64,000 bases of DNA. Origin: DATBGO01 sp050011895. GTDB lineage: Bacteria > Actinomycetota > Actinomycetes > Streptosporangiales > Streptosporangiaceae. The notes under the pieces are model-generated. The model ran no database searches. It saw only the letters and a list, made by a program, of their open reading frames with translations, and was not told the origin of the DNA. Numbering within the stretch: position 1 is the stretch's first letter; each line of letters starts with the position of its first letter. Location of the stretch: contig JBEKIF010000003.1 in assembly GCA_050011895.1 (NCBI GenBank), forward strand, positions 67,159-131,158, read 5' to 3'. This document shows positions 23,413 through 32,696 of the stretch, piece after piece. The position numbers and the translations under genes were made by a program.

Positions 23413-25293
23413 TCACTCTACGGTGACGGACTTGGCCAGGTTGCGCGGCTGGTCCACATCATGCCCCTTGGCGGCGGCCAGCTCGCAGGCGAAGACCTGC
23501 AGCGGCACCGTGGCCACTAGCGGCTGCAGCAGCGCAGGCACGCGGGGAATCCCGATGAGGGTGTCGGCGTAGGCGGCCACCCGGTCGTCGCCTTCTCCGG
23601 CGATCACGACCGTGCGGGCACCGCGCGCCCTGATCTCCTCGATGTTCGACACGATCTTGTCGTGCAGGACCGAGGCCTCCGCCGCGGGCGGCACCACCAC
23701 CACGACCGGCAGGCCCTCCTCGATGAGCGCGATCGGCCCGTGCTTGAGTTCCCCGGCTGCAAAGCCCTCGGCATGCATGTAGGCAAGTTCCTTGAGCTTC
23801 AGGGCGCCCTCCAGGGCTACCGGGAAGCCGACGTGGCGGCCGAGGAAAAGCACGCAGCGCTCGCCGGAAAGCTCCCTGGCGACCCGCCGGACCGGCTCCA
23901 TCGTGTCCAGCACCCGGTCGACCGCGGCCGGCATCGACTCAAGCTGGCCCATGACGGCGCAGATCTCGCCCGCTGAGGCCACGCCACGGACCTGGCCCAG
24001 GTAGAGCCCGAGCAGGTAGCAGGCGACCAGCTGGGTGAGGAACCCCTTCGTGGAGGCCACCGCGACCTCCGGGCCCGCGTGCGTATAGACGACGGCGTCG
24101 CTCTCGCGCGGAATCGACGAGCCGTTCACGTTGCAGACCGCCACCACCCGGGAGCCCTGCTCGCGGGCATGCCGCACGGCCATCAGCGTGTCCATCGTCT
24201 CGCCCGACTGGGAGATCGCTATGACCAGCGTGGCGGCGGCGAGGATCGGGTCGGAGTAACGGAACTCGCTGGCCAGCTGCACCTCGCAGGGGATCGCGGC
24301 CCAGTGCTCGATGGCGTACTTCGCGATCAGGCCAGCGTGCTGGGCGGTGCCGCATCCGACAATGATGATCTTGTCTACGGCCCTCAGCTCGTCGTCGGAC
24401 AGGCGCATCTCGTCGAGGGTCAGCTGCCCGTCTTCGCCAGTCCTGCCGAGCAGCGAGTCGGCGATGGCCCGCGGCTGCTCCGCGATCTCCTTGAGCATGA
24501 AGTACTTGAATCCGGCCTTCTCGGCCGCGGACGCGTCCCAGTCCACGTGGTAGTCGCGCACCCGGGCCGGAGCTCCGTCGAACCCGGTGACCGTCAGCCG
24601 GTCGGCGCGGATCTCGACGACCTGGTCCTGGCCGAGTTCCACCGCCTCCCTGGTAAAGGCGATGAACGCGGCCACGTCGCTGGCCAGGAAGTTCTCGCCA
24701 TCGCCCCGGCCGGCGACCAAAGGCGAGTTCCGGCGCGCCCCGACCACTGCGTCCGGGTCCCGCATGTCGACGGCCACCAGCGTGAACGCGCCGTCAAGCA
24801 GCTGGCAGACGCGGCGCATCGCGGCCGCCAGCGATCCGGGCGGCGGCGAGCCAGTGCCCGGGATGTCGGGCGCCGCCGCCATCTCCTCCTCGAGCAGGTG
24901 CGCGACGAGCTCGGTATCGGTGTCCGACGTGAACTCATGGCCCTTGGCCTTCAGCCCGGCGCGCAGCACCGCGAAGTTCTCGATGATGCCGTTGTGCACG
25001 ACGGCCAGGTGGCCGCCGCAGTCGGTGTGCGGATGCGCGTTCCGGTCGGTCGGCGGCCCGTGAGTGGCCCACCGGGTATGCCCGAGGCCCACGGTGCCGG
25101 GCAGCGGAGGACGCTCGGCCAGCAGCGTCCTCAGGTTGGCCAGCTTGCCTGCCCGCTTGGCCCAGGCCACCTTCCCGTCCGCGAGGATCGCCACGCCTGC
25201 CGAGTCATAGCCGCGGTACTCGAGCCAGCGCAAGCCATCGACCACTACGCCGAGCGCTTGCCGATGGCCCGCATATCCCACGATTCCGCACAT
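23413..25293 (-). CDS. glmS: Glutamine-fructose-6-phosphate aminotransferase (isomerizing)
   Basis: 626 residues. It makes glucosamine-6-phosphate from fructose-6-phosphate and glutamine, the first step to UDP-GlcNAc. The N-terminal glutaminase has catalytic Cys2 (MCGIVGYAGH), LGHTRWATHG and VHNGIIENF. Two SIS domains follow, with ISQSGETMDTL and the C-terminal QPRNLAKSVTVE. No glmS ribozyme-like leader is evident. It is 70 bases from glmM on the same strand. Its product feeds both peptidoglycan and, presumably, the adjacent glycan locus. Confidence 0.97.
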   Translation of the reverse strand: MCGIVGYAGHRQALGVVVDGLRWLEYRGYDSAGVAILADGKVAWAKRAGKLANLRTLLAERPPLPGTVGLGHTRWATHGPPTDRNAHPHTDCGGHLAVVHNGIIENFAVLRAGLKAKGHEFTSDTDTELVAHLLEEEMAAAPDIPGTGSPPPGSLAAAMRRVCQLLDGAFTLVAVDMRDPDAVVGARRNSPLVAGRGDGENFLASDVAAFIAFTREAVELGQDQVVEIRADRLTVTGFDGAPARVRDYHVDWDASAAEKAGFKYFMLKEIAEQPRAIADSLLGRTGEDGQLTLDEMRLSDDELRAVDKIIIVGCGTAQHAGLIAKYAIEHWAAIPCEVQLASEFRYSDPILAAATLVIAISQSGETMDTLMAVRHAREQGSRVVAVCNVNGSSIPRESDAVVYTHAGPEVAVASTKGFLTQLVACYLLGLYLGQVRGVASAGEICAVMGQLESMPAAVDRVLDTMEPVRRVARELSGERCVLFLGRHVGFPVALEGALKLKELAYMHAEGFAAGELKHGPIALIEEGLPVVVVVPPAAEASVLHDKIVSNIEEIRARGARTVVIAGEGDDRVAAYADTLIGIPRVPALLQPLVATVPLQVFACELAAAKGHDVDQPRNLAKSVTVE

Positions 25294-25363
25294 ATCGCGA
25301 GGCTATTTCCTGGCCGTACCAGGCCGCCCGGGGACGCTCCGTGAACACCTGGACACCATGTGC

Positions 25364-26812
25364 TCACGAAAATCCCCTTACCACGGCGCCGAGCGCATCC
25401 GCCAGCCGACGGGCCTGGCCGGCATCGACGGCCTCTACCATGATCCGGACCGCGTCCTCGGTCCCGCTCGGCCGGACCAGCACGCGCCCTGACTCGCCGA
25501 GTTCCGCCTCGGCCCCCCGGACGGCGTCAGTGAGCTCGGGCGAGGAGGCGACCAGGGACTTGTCCACCCCGGGAATGTTGATGAGGACCTGCGGGTACCT
25601 GATCATCACCTTCACAAGCTCGCCAAGCGGCTGGCCGCGGCCGGCCGCGACGCCGAGCAGCTGCAGGCTGGTGAGCAGGCCGTCGCCGGTCGTCGCGTGG
25701 TCGAGCATGATGATGTGACCAGACTGCTCGCCGCCGAGCGCAAAGCCGCCGTCCAGCATCGCGGCCAGCAGGTACCTGTCTCCGACCGGCGTTTCCACCA
25801 CCTCGATGCCTGCGTCCCGCATCGCCAGCCGGAATCCCAGGTTGGACATGACGGTGGCGACGACGGTATTGCCCGCCAGCCGGCCCTCGTCCCGCATGGA
25901 GAACGCGAGCACCGCGAGGATCTGGTCACCGTCGATCACCTGGCCGCCTCCGTCGACGGCCAGGCACCGGTCAGCGTCGCCGTCATAGGCGATGCCGGCA
26001 TCGGCGCCCTGCGCGGTCACCGCGGCCGACAAGGCGCCGAGGCTCGTCGAGCCGCAGCCGGAGTTGATGTTGTCGCCGTCCGGCTCGGCGCCGATCGTGA
26101 CCACTTCGGCCCCCGCCCGGCGCAGCAGCCGCGGCGCGACGTCGTAGGCGGCGCCGTGAGCGCAGTCGACCACCACACGCAGCCCGTTCAGCGGAGTAGC
26201 ACCGCCGGGCTCAGGAAGCGTGGAAAGCAGGTGCGCGAGATAGCGGTCGATCTCGGCGGAAGCGTCGGTGACCCGGCCGAAGCCGGCCGCGGGCAGGCCA
26301 TCGGGGCCGGACTTGGCCGCGAGCTTTCGTTCTATCTCATCCTCCACCGCGTCGGGCAGCTTCAGGCCGCCGCGGGCGAAGAACTTGATCCCGTTGTCGG
26401 GAGCCGGGTTGTGGCTCGCGGACAGCATCACGCCAAAGTCAGCGGCGAGGGCGCCGGTCAGGTACGCGACGGCCGGAGTCGGCACCACGCCGAGGCTGAG
26501 CACGTCCACGCCGGCTCCGGCCAGGCCCGCCACCACTGCGGCCTCAAGGAACTGGCCAGAAGCCCTGGGATCGCGCCCGACGAGTGCCACCGGGCGACGG
26601 CGCCGTCGGAGCGCGGCGCGGCCCGCCTGACCGGCGCGGCCGCCGTTGCCATTGCCATTGCCGTTGCCATTGCCAAGGTAGCCGGTGCCGGGCAAGACCA
26701 CTGCGGCGGCCGCAGCAAGATCGATTACGAACCGCGCTGTCAGATCACGCCCCGCCACCCCTCGAACACCGTCCGTACCGAACAGCCGGCCCAATGGATC
26801 ACCCCTGGTCAT
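25364..26812 (-). CDS. glmM: Phosphoglucosamine mutase
   Basis: 482 residues. It converts glucosamine-6-phosphate to glucosamine-1-phosphate. The phospho-serine loop SASHNP (Ser133), the metal loop DGDADRCLAVD, the sugar loop GEQSGHI and the phosphate loop RPSGTEDAVRIM are intact. Residues 47-70 are a Gly/Asn then basic insertion, beginning with five GN dipeptides, that the family usually lacks. Seven consecutive A residues precede the ATG in place of a clear ribosome-binding site. It lies between rpsI and glmS. Confidence 0.96.
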   Translation of the reverse strand: MTRGDPLGRLFGTDGVRGVAGRDLTARFVIDLAAAAAVVLPGTGYLGNGNGNGNGNGGRAGQAGRAALRRRRRPVALVGRDPRASGQFLEAAVVAGLAGAGVDVLSLGVVPTPAVAYLTGALAADFGVMLSASHNPAPDNGIKFFARGGLKLPDAVEDEIERKLAAKSGPDGLPAAGFGRVTDASAEIDRYLAHLLSTLPEPGGATPLNGLRVVVDCAHGAAYDVAPRLLRRAGAEVVTIGAEPDGDNINSGCGSTSLGALSAAVTAQGADAGIAYDGDADRCLAVDGGGQVIDGDQILAVLAFSMRDEGRLAGNTVVATVMSNLGFRLAMRDAGIEVVETPVGDRYLLAAMLDGGFALGGEQSGHIIMLDHATTGDGLLTSLQLLGVAAGRGQPLGELVKVMIRYPQVLINIPGVDKSLVASSPELTDAVRGAEAELGESGRVLVRPSGTEDAVRIMVEAVDAGQARRLADALGAVVRGFS

Positions 26813-26854
26813 CGGGTTTTTTTACGGCGCTGGCCGCAACGGCAGCGGCGCTGC

Positions 26855-27391
26855 TTAGCGCTTGGAGTACTGCGGCGCCTTGCGTGCCTTCTTCAGCCCG
26901 TACTTCTTCCGCTCCTTGACCCTAGCGTCCCTAGTCAAGAAGCCGGCCCTCTTCAGGGTCGGACGGCTGTCCGGGTCGACGAGAATCAGCGCCCTGGCGA
27001 GGCCGAGCCGCAGCGCGCCGGCCTGCCCGGTAACACCACCGCCGGTGATCCGGGCGACCACGTCGAACTGGTCGTCTGCGCCCAGCGTCACGAAAGGCTC
27101 GCTGATGAGCTGCTGATGCAGCTTGTTCGGGAAGTACTCGTCCAGCGACCGGTCGTTGATCTGCCATTTCCCGGTGCCGGGCAGGATACGGACCCGCGCG
27201 ATGGCCTCCTTGCGCCGGCCGGTGCCCAGGGCGTTCCCCGTCACGACCGGCTTCCGGGCCTGCCGGGCCGGCGCGCCGGGCGCAGCGTCACCCGTCTCGG
27301 TGGTGTATTCCGACACGTGCTCCCCAGCGTTCTGCTCGGGCTCGGCGCCTGCTCCCGCGGCGGGATTCTGCGCGTCAGTGGGCTCAGCCAC
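26855..27391 (-). CDS. rpsI: 30S ribosomal protein S9
   Basis: 178 residues. The S9 core starts at GTGRRKEAIARVR and ends in the conserved RKAPQYSKR, whose final Lys-Arg contacts P-site tRNA. About 50 acidic, Ala-rich N-terminal residues precede the core; similar extensions occur in other actinobacteria. It follows rplM by 33 bases in the usual rplM-rpsI operon. Confidence 0.97.
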   Translation of the reverse strand: MAEPTDAQNPAAGAGAEPEQNAGEHVSEYTTETGDAAPGAPARQARKPVVTGNALGTGRRKEAIARVRILPGTGKWQINDRSLDEYFPNKLHQQLISEPFVTLGADDQFDVVARITGGGVTGQAGALRLGLARALILVDPDSRPTLKRAGFLTRDARVKERKKYGLKKARKAPQYSKR

Positions 27392-27424
27392 GTCGTCTTC
27401 CTCGTGCTTCCTTATCGGCTCTGG

Positions 27425-27904
27425 TTACTTCGCGCCAGCGCGGCTGGCAGCGGCCTGCTGCGCGACCTGGGTGATCTCGAACGGGACCGGCTGCTGCGCC
27501 TGGTGCGGATGCTCGGGCCCCGCGTAGACCTTGAGCTTGCGCAGCATCTGCCTGCCCAGCGTGTTCTTCGGGAGCATGCCCTTGACGGCCTTCTCGACCA
27601 CCCGCTCCGGGTTCTTGGCCAGCAGCGCGCCATAGGTTATGGACCGTAGCCCGCCCGGATACCCGGAGTGCCGGTAAGCGTGCTTGTCGGCGAGCTTGTT
27701 CCCGCTCAGCGCGACCTTCTCCGCGTTGATGACGATGACAAAGTCGCCGGTATCCACATGCGGCGCGAAGATCGGCTTGTGCTTGCCGCGCAGCAGCGTC
27801 GCGGCCTGGCTCGCGAGCCTGCCGAGGACAATGTCAGAGGCATCGATGACATGCCACTGCCGGTGGATGTCACCGGCTTTCGGGCTGAATGTGCGCACAG
27901 TCAT
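27425..27904 (-). CDS. rplM: 50S ribosomal protein L13
   Basis: 159 residues from ATG 27904 (MTVRTFSPKAGDIHRQWHVI). An upstream frame adds 46 residues without family support. Core motifs LGRLASQAATLLRGKHKP and PKNTLGRQMLRKLKVYAGP are typical. It is first gene of the rplM-rpsI operon, with a good promoter about 140 bases upstream. A 15-20 residue Gln/Ala tail is not conserved. Confidence 0.97.
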   Translation of the reverse strand: MTVRTFSPKAGDIHRQWHVIDASDIVLGRLASQAATLLRGKHKPIFAPHVDTGDFVIVINAEKVALSGNKLADKHAYRHSGYPGGLRSITYGALLAKNPERVVEKAVKGMLPKNTLGRQMLRKLKVYAGPEHPHQAQQPVPFEITQVAQQAAASRAGAK

Positions 27905-28044
27905 AAGCCTTCGCGTGTGAGTCCTGAATCCTGGCCCTCGCCCGGGGTAAGCCCTCCCAGGCGCGGGACTCCGCGGCACTAGCCGCCGCTGCGCTGACCG
28001 GATAACGAGGCAGCGGGCATGCCAATACACATGGACGCCCAAGC

Positions 28045-28074
28045 AGGATACCGGCCGCGGGTGACGACGGTCAA
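28045..28074 (-). promoter_or_regulatory. Promoter of rplM-rpsI
   Basis: TTGACC (28069-28074), an 18-base spacer and TATCCT (28045-28050) read toward rplM. The leader would be about 130 bases. Divergent from it, the plus-strand membrane protein gene begins at 28210. Confidence 0.6.
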
Positions 28075-28209
28075 AGCGGTGCCTGGCGGGCTGTGTCAGC
28101 AGCGGCCGTCAGCAGGGCCGTTTCGGGTCGTCGCGGTACCTGAAGCCGAAGAGCCCGACAAAACGGCCGACGGGGCTAACAGCGGAGCGCGCAGCGATAC
28201 GCTCGCCGC

Positions 28210-29967
28210 ATGCGCAACCCGGGTGAGAGGTCGGCCGATCGCGTTGCTGGCCGACAGAAGGGACCGGCCGGCCGGAATGGGGCGTCATCCGGCCGGCCGG
28301 CCGGCGCCAGCCCGCAGCCGGCTCCCGGCGGCTCGTCGCTCTTCGTCCCCGGGTATTCCGGTGATCAGCCTGCCGCGGGCGAGCCGGGCCGCCATGCCGC
28401 CGCCCGTCCCGGTGGCGGCTGGTACGGGCCGACCGCGGGCATGGCGGGCAAGGGCCCGGTCCGGGGCTTCCCGCCCGCCCCAGGCCAGCCGCCGCCCGTT
28501 TATCCTCCCGGCCAGTTCTCCGCGTGGAACCGATCGGCCAGGCCGGCAGCTGACGGCTACCCGGATCCGCGCCAGGAGGCCGTCGGACGGGCCGCATCCG
28601 GCTACCCGGAGGCACCGGCCGCCGGTAGCGCGGGGCCGTGGTATCCAGAACCTGGATATGCCCGGCTGGCAGTTGGCGAGCTGGGCGCAGGCCAGCCAGG
28701 CTACGCCGAGCCGGCTTATTCAGTCCTTGCCGTCAGCGATCCCGCTGCCGACGTCACCTCGACCCAGTCCTGGGAAGCCCTCGACGCCTCGCTCGCAACG
28801 AGCAGCCGGGCAGCGCGGCGGGCTCCGCTGCCGGAGCCTCCGCTAACGGAGCCGTCGCTAACGGAGCCGCTGCAGGCCGACCACTGGCAACCCGCGGCCG
28901 ATCTGGTCGTCCCGCCGCCGCAGCAGCGGCAGGCCGGCCAGGCCCAGCGCCCGGCCGCGGACTGGGCAGGCCACGCCCAGCGCGCAGCTGCAGACTGGGC
29001 CGGCCAGGCTGACCGCCCGGCCGCGGACTGGGCAGGCCAGGCTGACCGCCTGGCGGCCGACCGGAGCGGCCGCGCCCGGCCTGATACCGGCGGTCACCGC
29101 TATCAGGCAGCGCAGCCAGGCTCCGATCGCCGGACCGGCGAGGCAGGCCGGCTGGCGGCGCCCCCGCGCGGGCCGGCAGCGCGCACCGAGCGCCCGCAGC
29201 CCAGGCGCGCGCACGCCCGGGCGCGCGGCAGGAGCGGCAGGAAGCGGGCCGGACGGCTACTGCTCGCCTGCGGGCTGATCGTCGCCATCGTGGTGGCCAC
29301 CGCCGCTTACGTCTGGTTCGACGGCGGCCATCACGGCGCTGGCCAGGCCGCAACCGCGCCGAACCGCTCGGCGTCCGTGCCCAGCCAGCCGCCGCCAGCC
29401 ACCCAGTTGCTGGGCCGCTGGGGACACATCGAGAGCCGGACCGCCGACCCGCTGCCGCTCACCCTCACCGAGCTCTTCCCCGCCAGCTTCTCGGCCGGCG
29501 GGAGCGGGTACGCAAGGACCGTCGAGCGCGACGGGACCGACTGCGCCAAGGCAGTGATCGGCTCAGCGCTGCAGTCGGCCCTCCGCCTAGGCAAGTGCAC
29601 CCAGGTCATGCGGGCAAGCTATTTCTCGCAAGACAGCAAGCTGATGGGGACGATCGGGGTGCTCAACCTGGCCAGCGTGGTAGCCACCGAGCGGTCAGGC
29701 AAGGCGGCAGGCGGGGGCGACTTCATCGCCCAGCTGGCGGCGGCCAAGGGTCCCACCCGGCACCTGACCATGGGCACGGGGATCGAGGAGACGGAGATCA
29801 AGGGTCATTTCCTGGTCATGGTCTGGGCCGAGTTTGCCAGCCTGCACGCTCCAACGGCCAAATGGCAGCGCCTGGACCTCGAGACGTTCTGTAACCGCCT
29901 CATCCAGAACACCGCCAACTTGAGCCTGGCCAGCCGAATGATCACCGGGAAGCCCCGGACTCCCTGA
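28210..29967 (+). CDS. Pro/Ala-rich single-pass membrane protein of unknown function
   Basis: 585 residues. The first about 340 are disordered (Pro, Gly, Ala, Gln) and contain four 11-residue repeats around RPAADWAGQAD. A basic stretch and one membrane helix (LLLACGLIVAIVVATAAYVW, near residue 350) follow. The final about 200 residues form a compact outside domain with two cysteines (GTDCAKAVIG, LGKCTQVM) and one near the C-terminus (FCNRLI). No family is recognised. It is the only plus-strand gene in the ribosomal region and overlaps the truA 3' end by 26 bases, tail to tail. Confidence 0.75.
   Translation: MRNPGERSADRVAGRQKGPAGRNGASSGRPAGASPQPAPGGSSLFVPGYSGDQPAAGEPGRHAAARPGGGWYGPTAGMAGKGPVRGFPPAPGQPPPVYPPGQFSAWNRSARPAADGYPDPRQEAVGRAASGYPEAPAAGSAGPWYPEPGYARLAVGELGAGQPGYAEPAYSVLAVSDPAADVTSTQSWEALDASLATSSRAARRAPLPEPPLTEPSLTEPLQADHWQPAADLVVPPPQQRQAGQAQRPAADWAGHAQRAAADWAGQADRPAADWAGQADRLAADRSGRARPDTGGHRYQAAQPGSDRRTGEAGRLAAPPRGPAARTERPQPRRAHARARGRSGRKRAGRLLLACGLIVAIVVATAAYVWFDGGHHGAGQAATAPNRSASVPSQPPPATQLLGRWGHIESRTADPLPLTLTELFPASFSAGGSGYARTVERDGTDCAKAVIGSALQSALRLGKCTQVMRASYFSQDSKLMGTIGVLNLASVVATERSGKAAGGGDFIAQLAAAKGPTRHLTMGTGIEETEIKGHFLVMVWAEFASLHAPTAKWQRLDLETFCNRLIQNTANLSLASRMITGKPRTP
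28945..29076 (+). repeat. Four 33-bp coding repeats
   Basis: Four in-frame 33-bp units encode 11-residue repeats (RPAADWAGQAD type) in the disordered cytoplasmic part of the membrane protein. The last copy has diverged. Confidence 0.75.
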
Positions 29968-30862
29968 CCCGGCGGGTCGCTGCGGCCCGTGCCGCCAGCT
30001 CGGCGTCGGCCGGGTAGCGGACCTCCTCCAGGCACAGCCCGTGCGGCGGCGCGACGTGCACCGCTGGGTCACGGACCCGGGCGGCAAGAACGTCGGCCAG
30101 CCAGCCGGCCGGCCTGGTTCCGTCACCCACCGAGAGCATCGCCCCGGTCAGCGCCCGGACCATGTTGTGGCAGAACGCGTCTGCCGCCACCGTCGCGACC
30201 GCGATGCCGCTCGCCGACCGGGCCCAGTCAAGCCGCAGCAGCTCGCGCACGGTGGTCGCGCCCTCCCTGTGGCGGCAGAACGCGGCAAAGTCGCGGGTGC
30301 CAAGGCAGCCGGCCGCCGCCTCGTTCATCCGCTCCGTGGCAATCCGGCGCGGGTACCACAGCGTGTCATGCCTGCTCAACGGGTCCGCGCGAATCGGATC
30401 GTCGCAGACACGGTAGGTGTAGCGGCGCCACAACGCGGAGAACCTGGCATCGAACCCGTCCGGGGCGCGGCCGACCGAATGCACCCGGATGTCTGGCGGC
30501 AGCAGCCTGGCCAGCCTCCTGAGCGCGAGGCCGGCCGCTCGCGCCCAGGATTCAGCCGCCACATCGGCATGGGCGACCTGGCCGCGGGCGTGCACTCCGG
30601 CATCGGTACGGCCCGCCACGGTCAGCCCGGGCGGCGTATCCAGCGCGAGGATCCGGCCGAGCGCCTCTTCGATGACCTGCTGAACCGTCCGCAGGCCCGG
30701 CTGCGCCGCCCAGCCATGAAAGCCTGAGCCGTCGTAGGACAGCTCGACGCGCAGCCGGACAGTTGCTACCGGGGCGCCGGGCGGATCGGCAGCCAGCGGA
30801 GCGCTCAGGGCCGCCGCGCGGGTACTGCTGCTAGCCCTCGTCGCCCTGACCGGGCTCGTCAT
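29942..30862 (-). CDS. truA: tRNA pseudouridine(38-40) synthase
   Basis: 306 residues from ATG 30862; earlier in-frame starts lie inside rplQ and give non-family sequence. It isomerises uridines 38-40 of the tRNA anticodon arm. Motifs: LSYDGSGFHGWAAQPG, the catalytic-Asp motif AGRTDAGVHARGQVAH, and FCHNMVRALTGAM. The start overlaps the end of rplQ by 32 bases, implying coupling. rplQ-truA is a standard order. Confidence 0.94.
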   Translation of the reverse strand: MTSPVRATRASSSTRAAALSAPLAADPPGAPVATVRLRVELSYDGSGFHGWAAQPGLRTVQQVIEEALGRILALDTPPGLTVAGRTDAGVHARGQVAHADVAAESWARAAGLALRRLARLLPPDIRVHSVGRAPDGFDARFSALWRRYTYRVCDDPIRADPLSRHDTLWYPRRIATERMNEAAAGCLGTRDFAAFCRHREGATTVRELLRLDWARSASGIAVATVAADAFCHNMVRALTGAMLSVGDGTRPAGWLADVLAARVRDPAVHVAPPHGLCLEEVRYPADAELAARAAATRRVRESGASR

Positions 30863-31583
30863 CCGGTCCTGCTGCGCTCGAACCAGCGCCCGGCGCGGAT
30901 CCGGTGCCGCCGTCGGTGTCCTCGCTCGGGCCGGCGACCTCTGCGGCGGCCGCCGCAGCCTCGGCGTGCGTGTCCTCGGCGTGCGTGTCCCCGGCGTGCG
31001 TGTCCTGCGCCACGGCAGCCTCAGCCCCGGCGGGCTGAACCTCAGCGGCCGCACCCTCAGCGGCCTCACCCTCAGCGGCCTCACCCTCAGCTTCAGGGCT
31101 GCCGCCCGCCGTACTGCCAGCCGCCGCGGTGCCCTGGCCGCCGGTGCCCGGCCGCGACCGTCCGGCGGCCGGGCTCGCGGCAGGCTGCGGCCGGCGGCCG
31201 CGGCGGCGGCGCGGCCTCGCCTCCGCCTCCTCGCGGACCAGTTCGATCACTGCGAGCGGTGCGTTGTCGCCCTTGCGCGGCCCGACCTTGGTGATCCGCG
31301 TGTAGCCGCCATCGCGGGCTGCGAAGCTCGGCCCGATATCGGTGAAGAGCGAGTGCACAACGCTCTTGTCCGTGACCACGGTCAGCACCTGCCGCCTGGC
31401 GTGCAGGTCACCTCGCTTGGCGAAGGTGATCAGGCGCTCGGCGACCGGCCGCAGCCTGCGTGCCCGCGCCTCGGTCGTGGTGATCTTGCCGTGCTCGAAC
31501 AGCGCCGTGGCAAGGTTCGCCAGCATGTGCCGCTGATGGGCTGAGCTGCCGCCCATCCGGGCACCCTTGGTGGGCGTGGGCAT
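30831..31583 (-). CDS. rplQ: 50S ribosomal protein L17 with long acidic tail
   Basis: 250 residues, roughly twice the core length. Residues 1-122 are a normal L17 (GGSSAHQRHMLANLATALFE, ITKVGPRKGDNAPLAVIELV). A basic linker (RRRRGRR) leads into about 110 residues rich in Ala, Glu and Asp, including GEAAE x3 (167-181) and DTHAE-type x3 (194-208). Actinobacterial L17 proteins often have short Ala/Glu tails; this one is unusually long. It is the last ribosomal gene of the alpha operon. Confidence 0.96.
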   Translation of the reverse strand: MPTPTKGARMGGSSAHQRHMLANLATALFEHGKITTTEARARRLRPVAERLITFAKRGDLHARRQVLTVVTDKSVVHSLFTDIGPSFAARDGGYTRITKVGPRKGDNAPLAVIELVREEAEARPRRRRGRRPQPAASPAAGRSRPGTGGQGTAAAGSTAGGSPEAEGEAAEGEAAEGAAAEVQPAGAEAAVAQDTHAGDTHAEDTHAEAAAAAAEVAGPSEDTDGGTGSAPGAGSSAAGPDDEPGQGDEG

Positions 31584-31632
31584 CGGGAACTTCTCCTTGG
31601 TTTGCTACTTCAGGGCGCGGTTGCCCGGTCCG

Positions 31633-32649
31633 TCAGTATTGCTCGGTTTCGACGTAGCTCTCGTCGTCGTCCGCCCCGTAGCTGTCAGCCGCGGTCCCGG
31701 GGTCGAACCCAGGCGGCGAGTCCTTCAGCGCGAGGCCCATGTCAATCAGCTTCTGCTTGACTTCCTCGATCGACTTCGCGCCGAAGTTGCGGATGTCGAG
31801 CAGATCCTGCTCGCTGCGGGCGACCAGCTCGCCGACGGTGTGGATGCCCTCGCGCTTGAGGCAGTTGTAGGAGCGGACGGTGAGGTTCAGCTCCTCGATC
31901 GGCAGCGCCAGGTCCGCCGCGAGCGCGGCGTCGGTCGGCGACGGGCCGATGTCGATGCCCTCCGCGTCGACATTCAGCTCCCTGGCCAGCCCGAACAGCT
32001 CGACCAGCGTCTTTCCCGCGCTGGCGACCGCATCCCTGGGACGCATGCAGGGCTTGGTCTCCACGTCCAGGATCAGCTTGTCGAAGTCGGTACGCTGCTC
32101 GACCCGGGTGGCCTCGACCTTGTAGGTCACCCGCATGACCGGCGAGTAGATCGAGTCGATCGGGATCCGGCCGATCTCCTGCCCGGGCTGCTTGTTCTGG
32201 GCCGCCGACACGTAACCGCGGCCGCGCTCAACCGTCAGCTCCATCTCCAGCTTGCCCTTGCTGTTCAGGGTCGCGATGTGCAGGTCGGGGTTGTGCACCT
32301 CGACGCCGGCCGGCGGGGCGATGTCCGCCGCCGTGACCGGCCCCGGCCCCTGCTTGCGCAGGTACATCGGCACCGGCTCGTCGTGCTCGGAGGAGACGAC
32401 AAGCTCCTTCAGGTTCAGGATGATGTCGGTGACGTCCTCGGCGATCCCCGGCACGGTGGAGAACTCGTGCAGGACACCCTCGATCCTGATGCTGGTGACC
32501 GCGGCGCCAGGGATCGAGGAGAGCAGGGTACGGCGGATCGAGTTCCCGATCGTGTAGCCGAACCCCGGCTCGAGCGGCTCGATGACGAACCTGGACCTGG
32601 ACTCGTCAACCTGATCTTCGGTGAGGCTCGGACGCTGGGCGATGAGCAT
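31633..32649 (-). CDS. rpoA: RNA polymerase alpha subunit
   Basis: 338 residues. The N-terminal assembly domain shows EPLEPGFGYTIGNSIRRTLLSS. The C-terminal DNA- and activator-binding domain shows SYNCLKREGIHTVGELVARS and NFGAKSIEEVKQKL. The length is typical. It follows rpsD across a 166-base spacer that carries three hairpins, and precedes rplQ. Confidence 0.98.
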   Translation of the reverse strand: MLIAQRPSLTEDQVDESRSRFVIEPLEPGFGYTIGNSIRRTLLSSIPGAAVTSIRIEGVLHEFSTVPGIAEDVTDIILNLKELVVSSEHDEPVPMYLRKQGPGPVTAADIAPPAGVEVHNPDLHIATLNSKGKLEMELTVERGRGYVSAAQNKQPGQEIGRIPIDSIYSPVMRVTYKVEATRVEQRTDFDKLILDVETKPCMRPRDAVASAGKTLVELFGLARELNVDAEGIDIGPSPTDAALAADLALPIEELNLTVRSYNCLKREGIHTVGELVARSEQDLLDIRNFGAKSIEEVKQKLIDMGLALKDSPPGFDPGTAADSYGADDDESYVETEQY

Positions 32650-32696
32650 GGGTGTTCCTTCCCGCGATGCCCGCTATATGACAACCGCGACTTCTC

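Noticed and set aside
25294..25363. glmS ribozyme before glmS
   Set aside because: The spacer is only 70 bases and lacks the ribozyme core. It would also be unusual for an actinobacterium.
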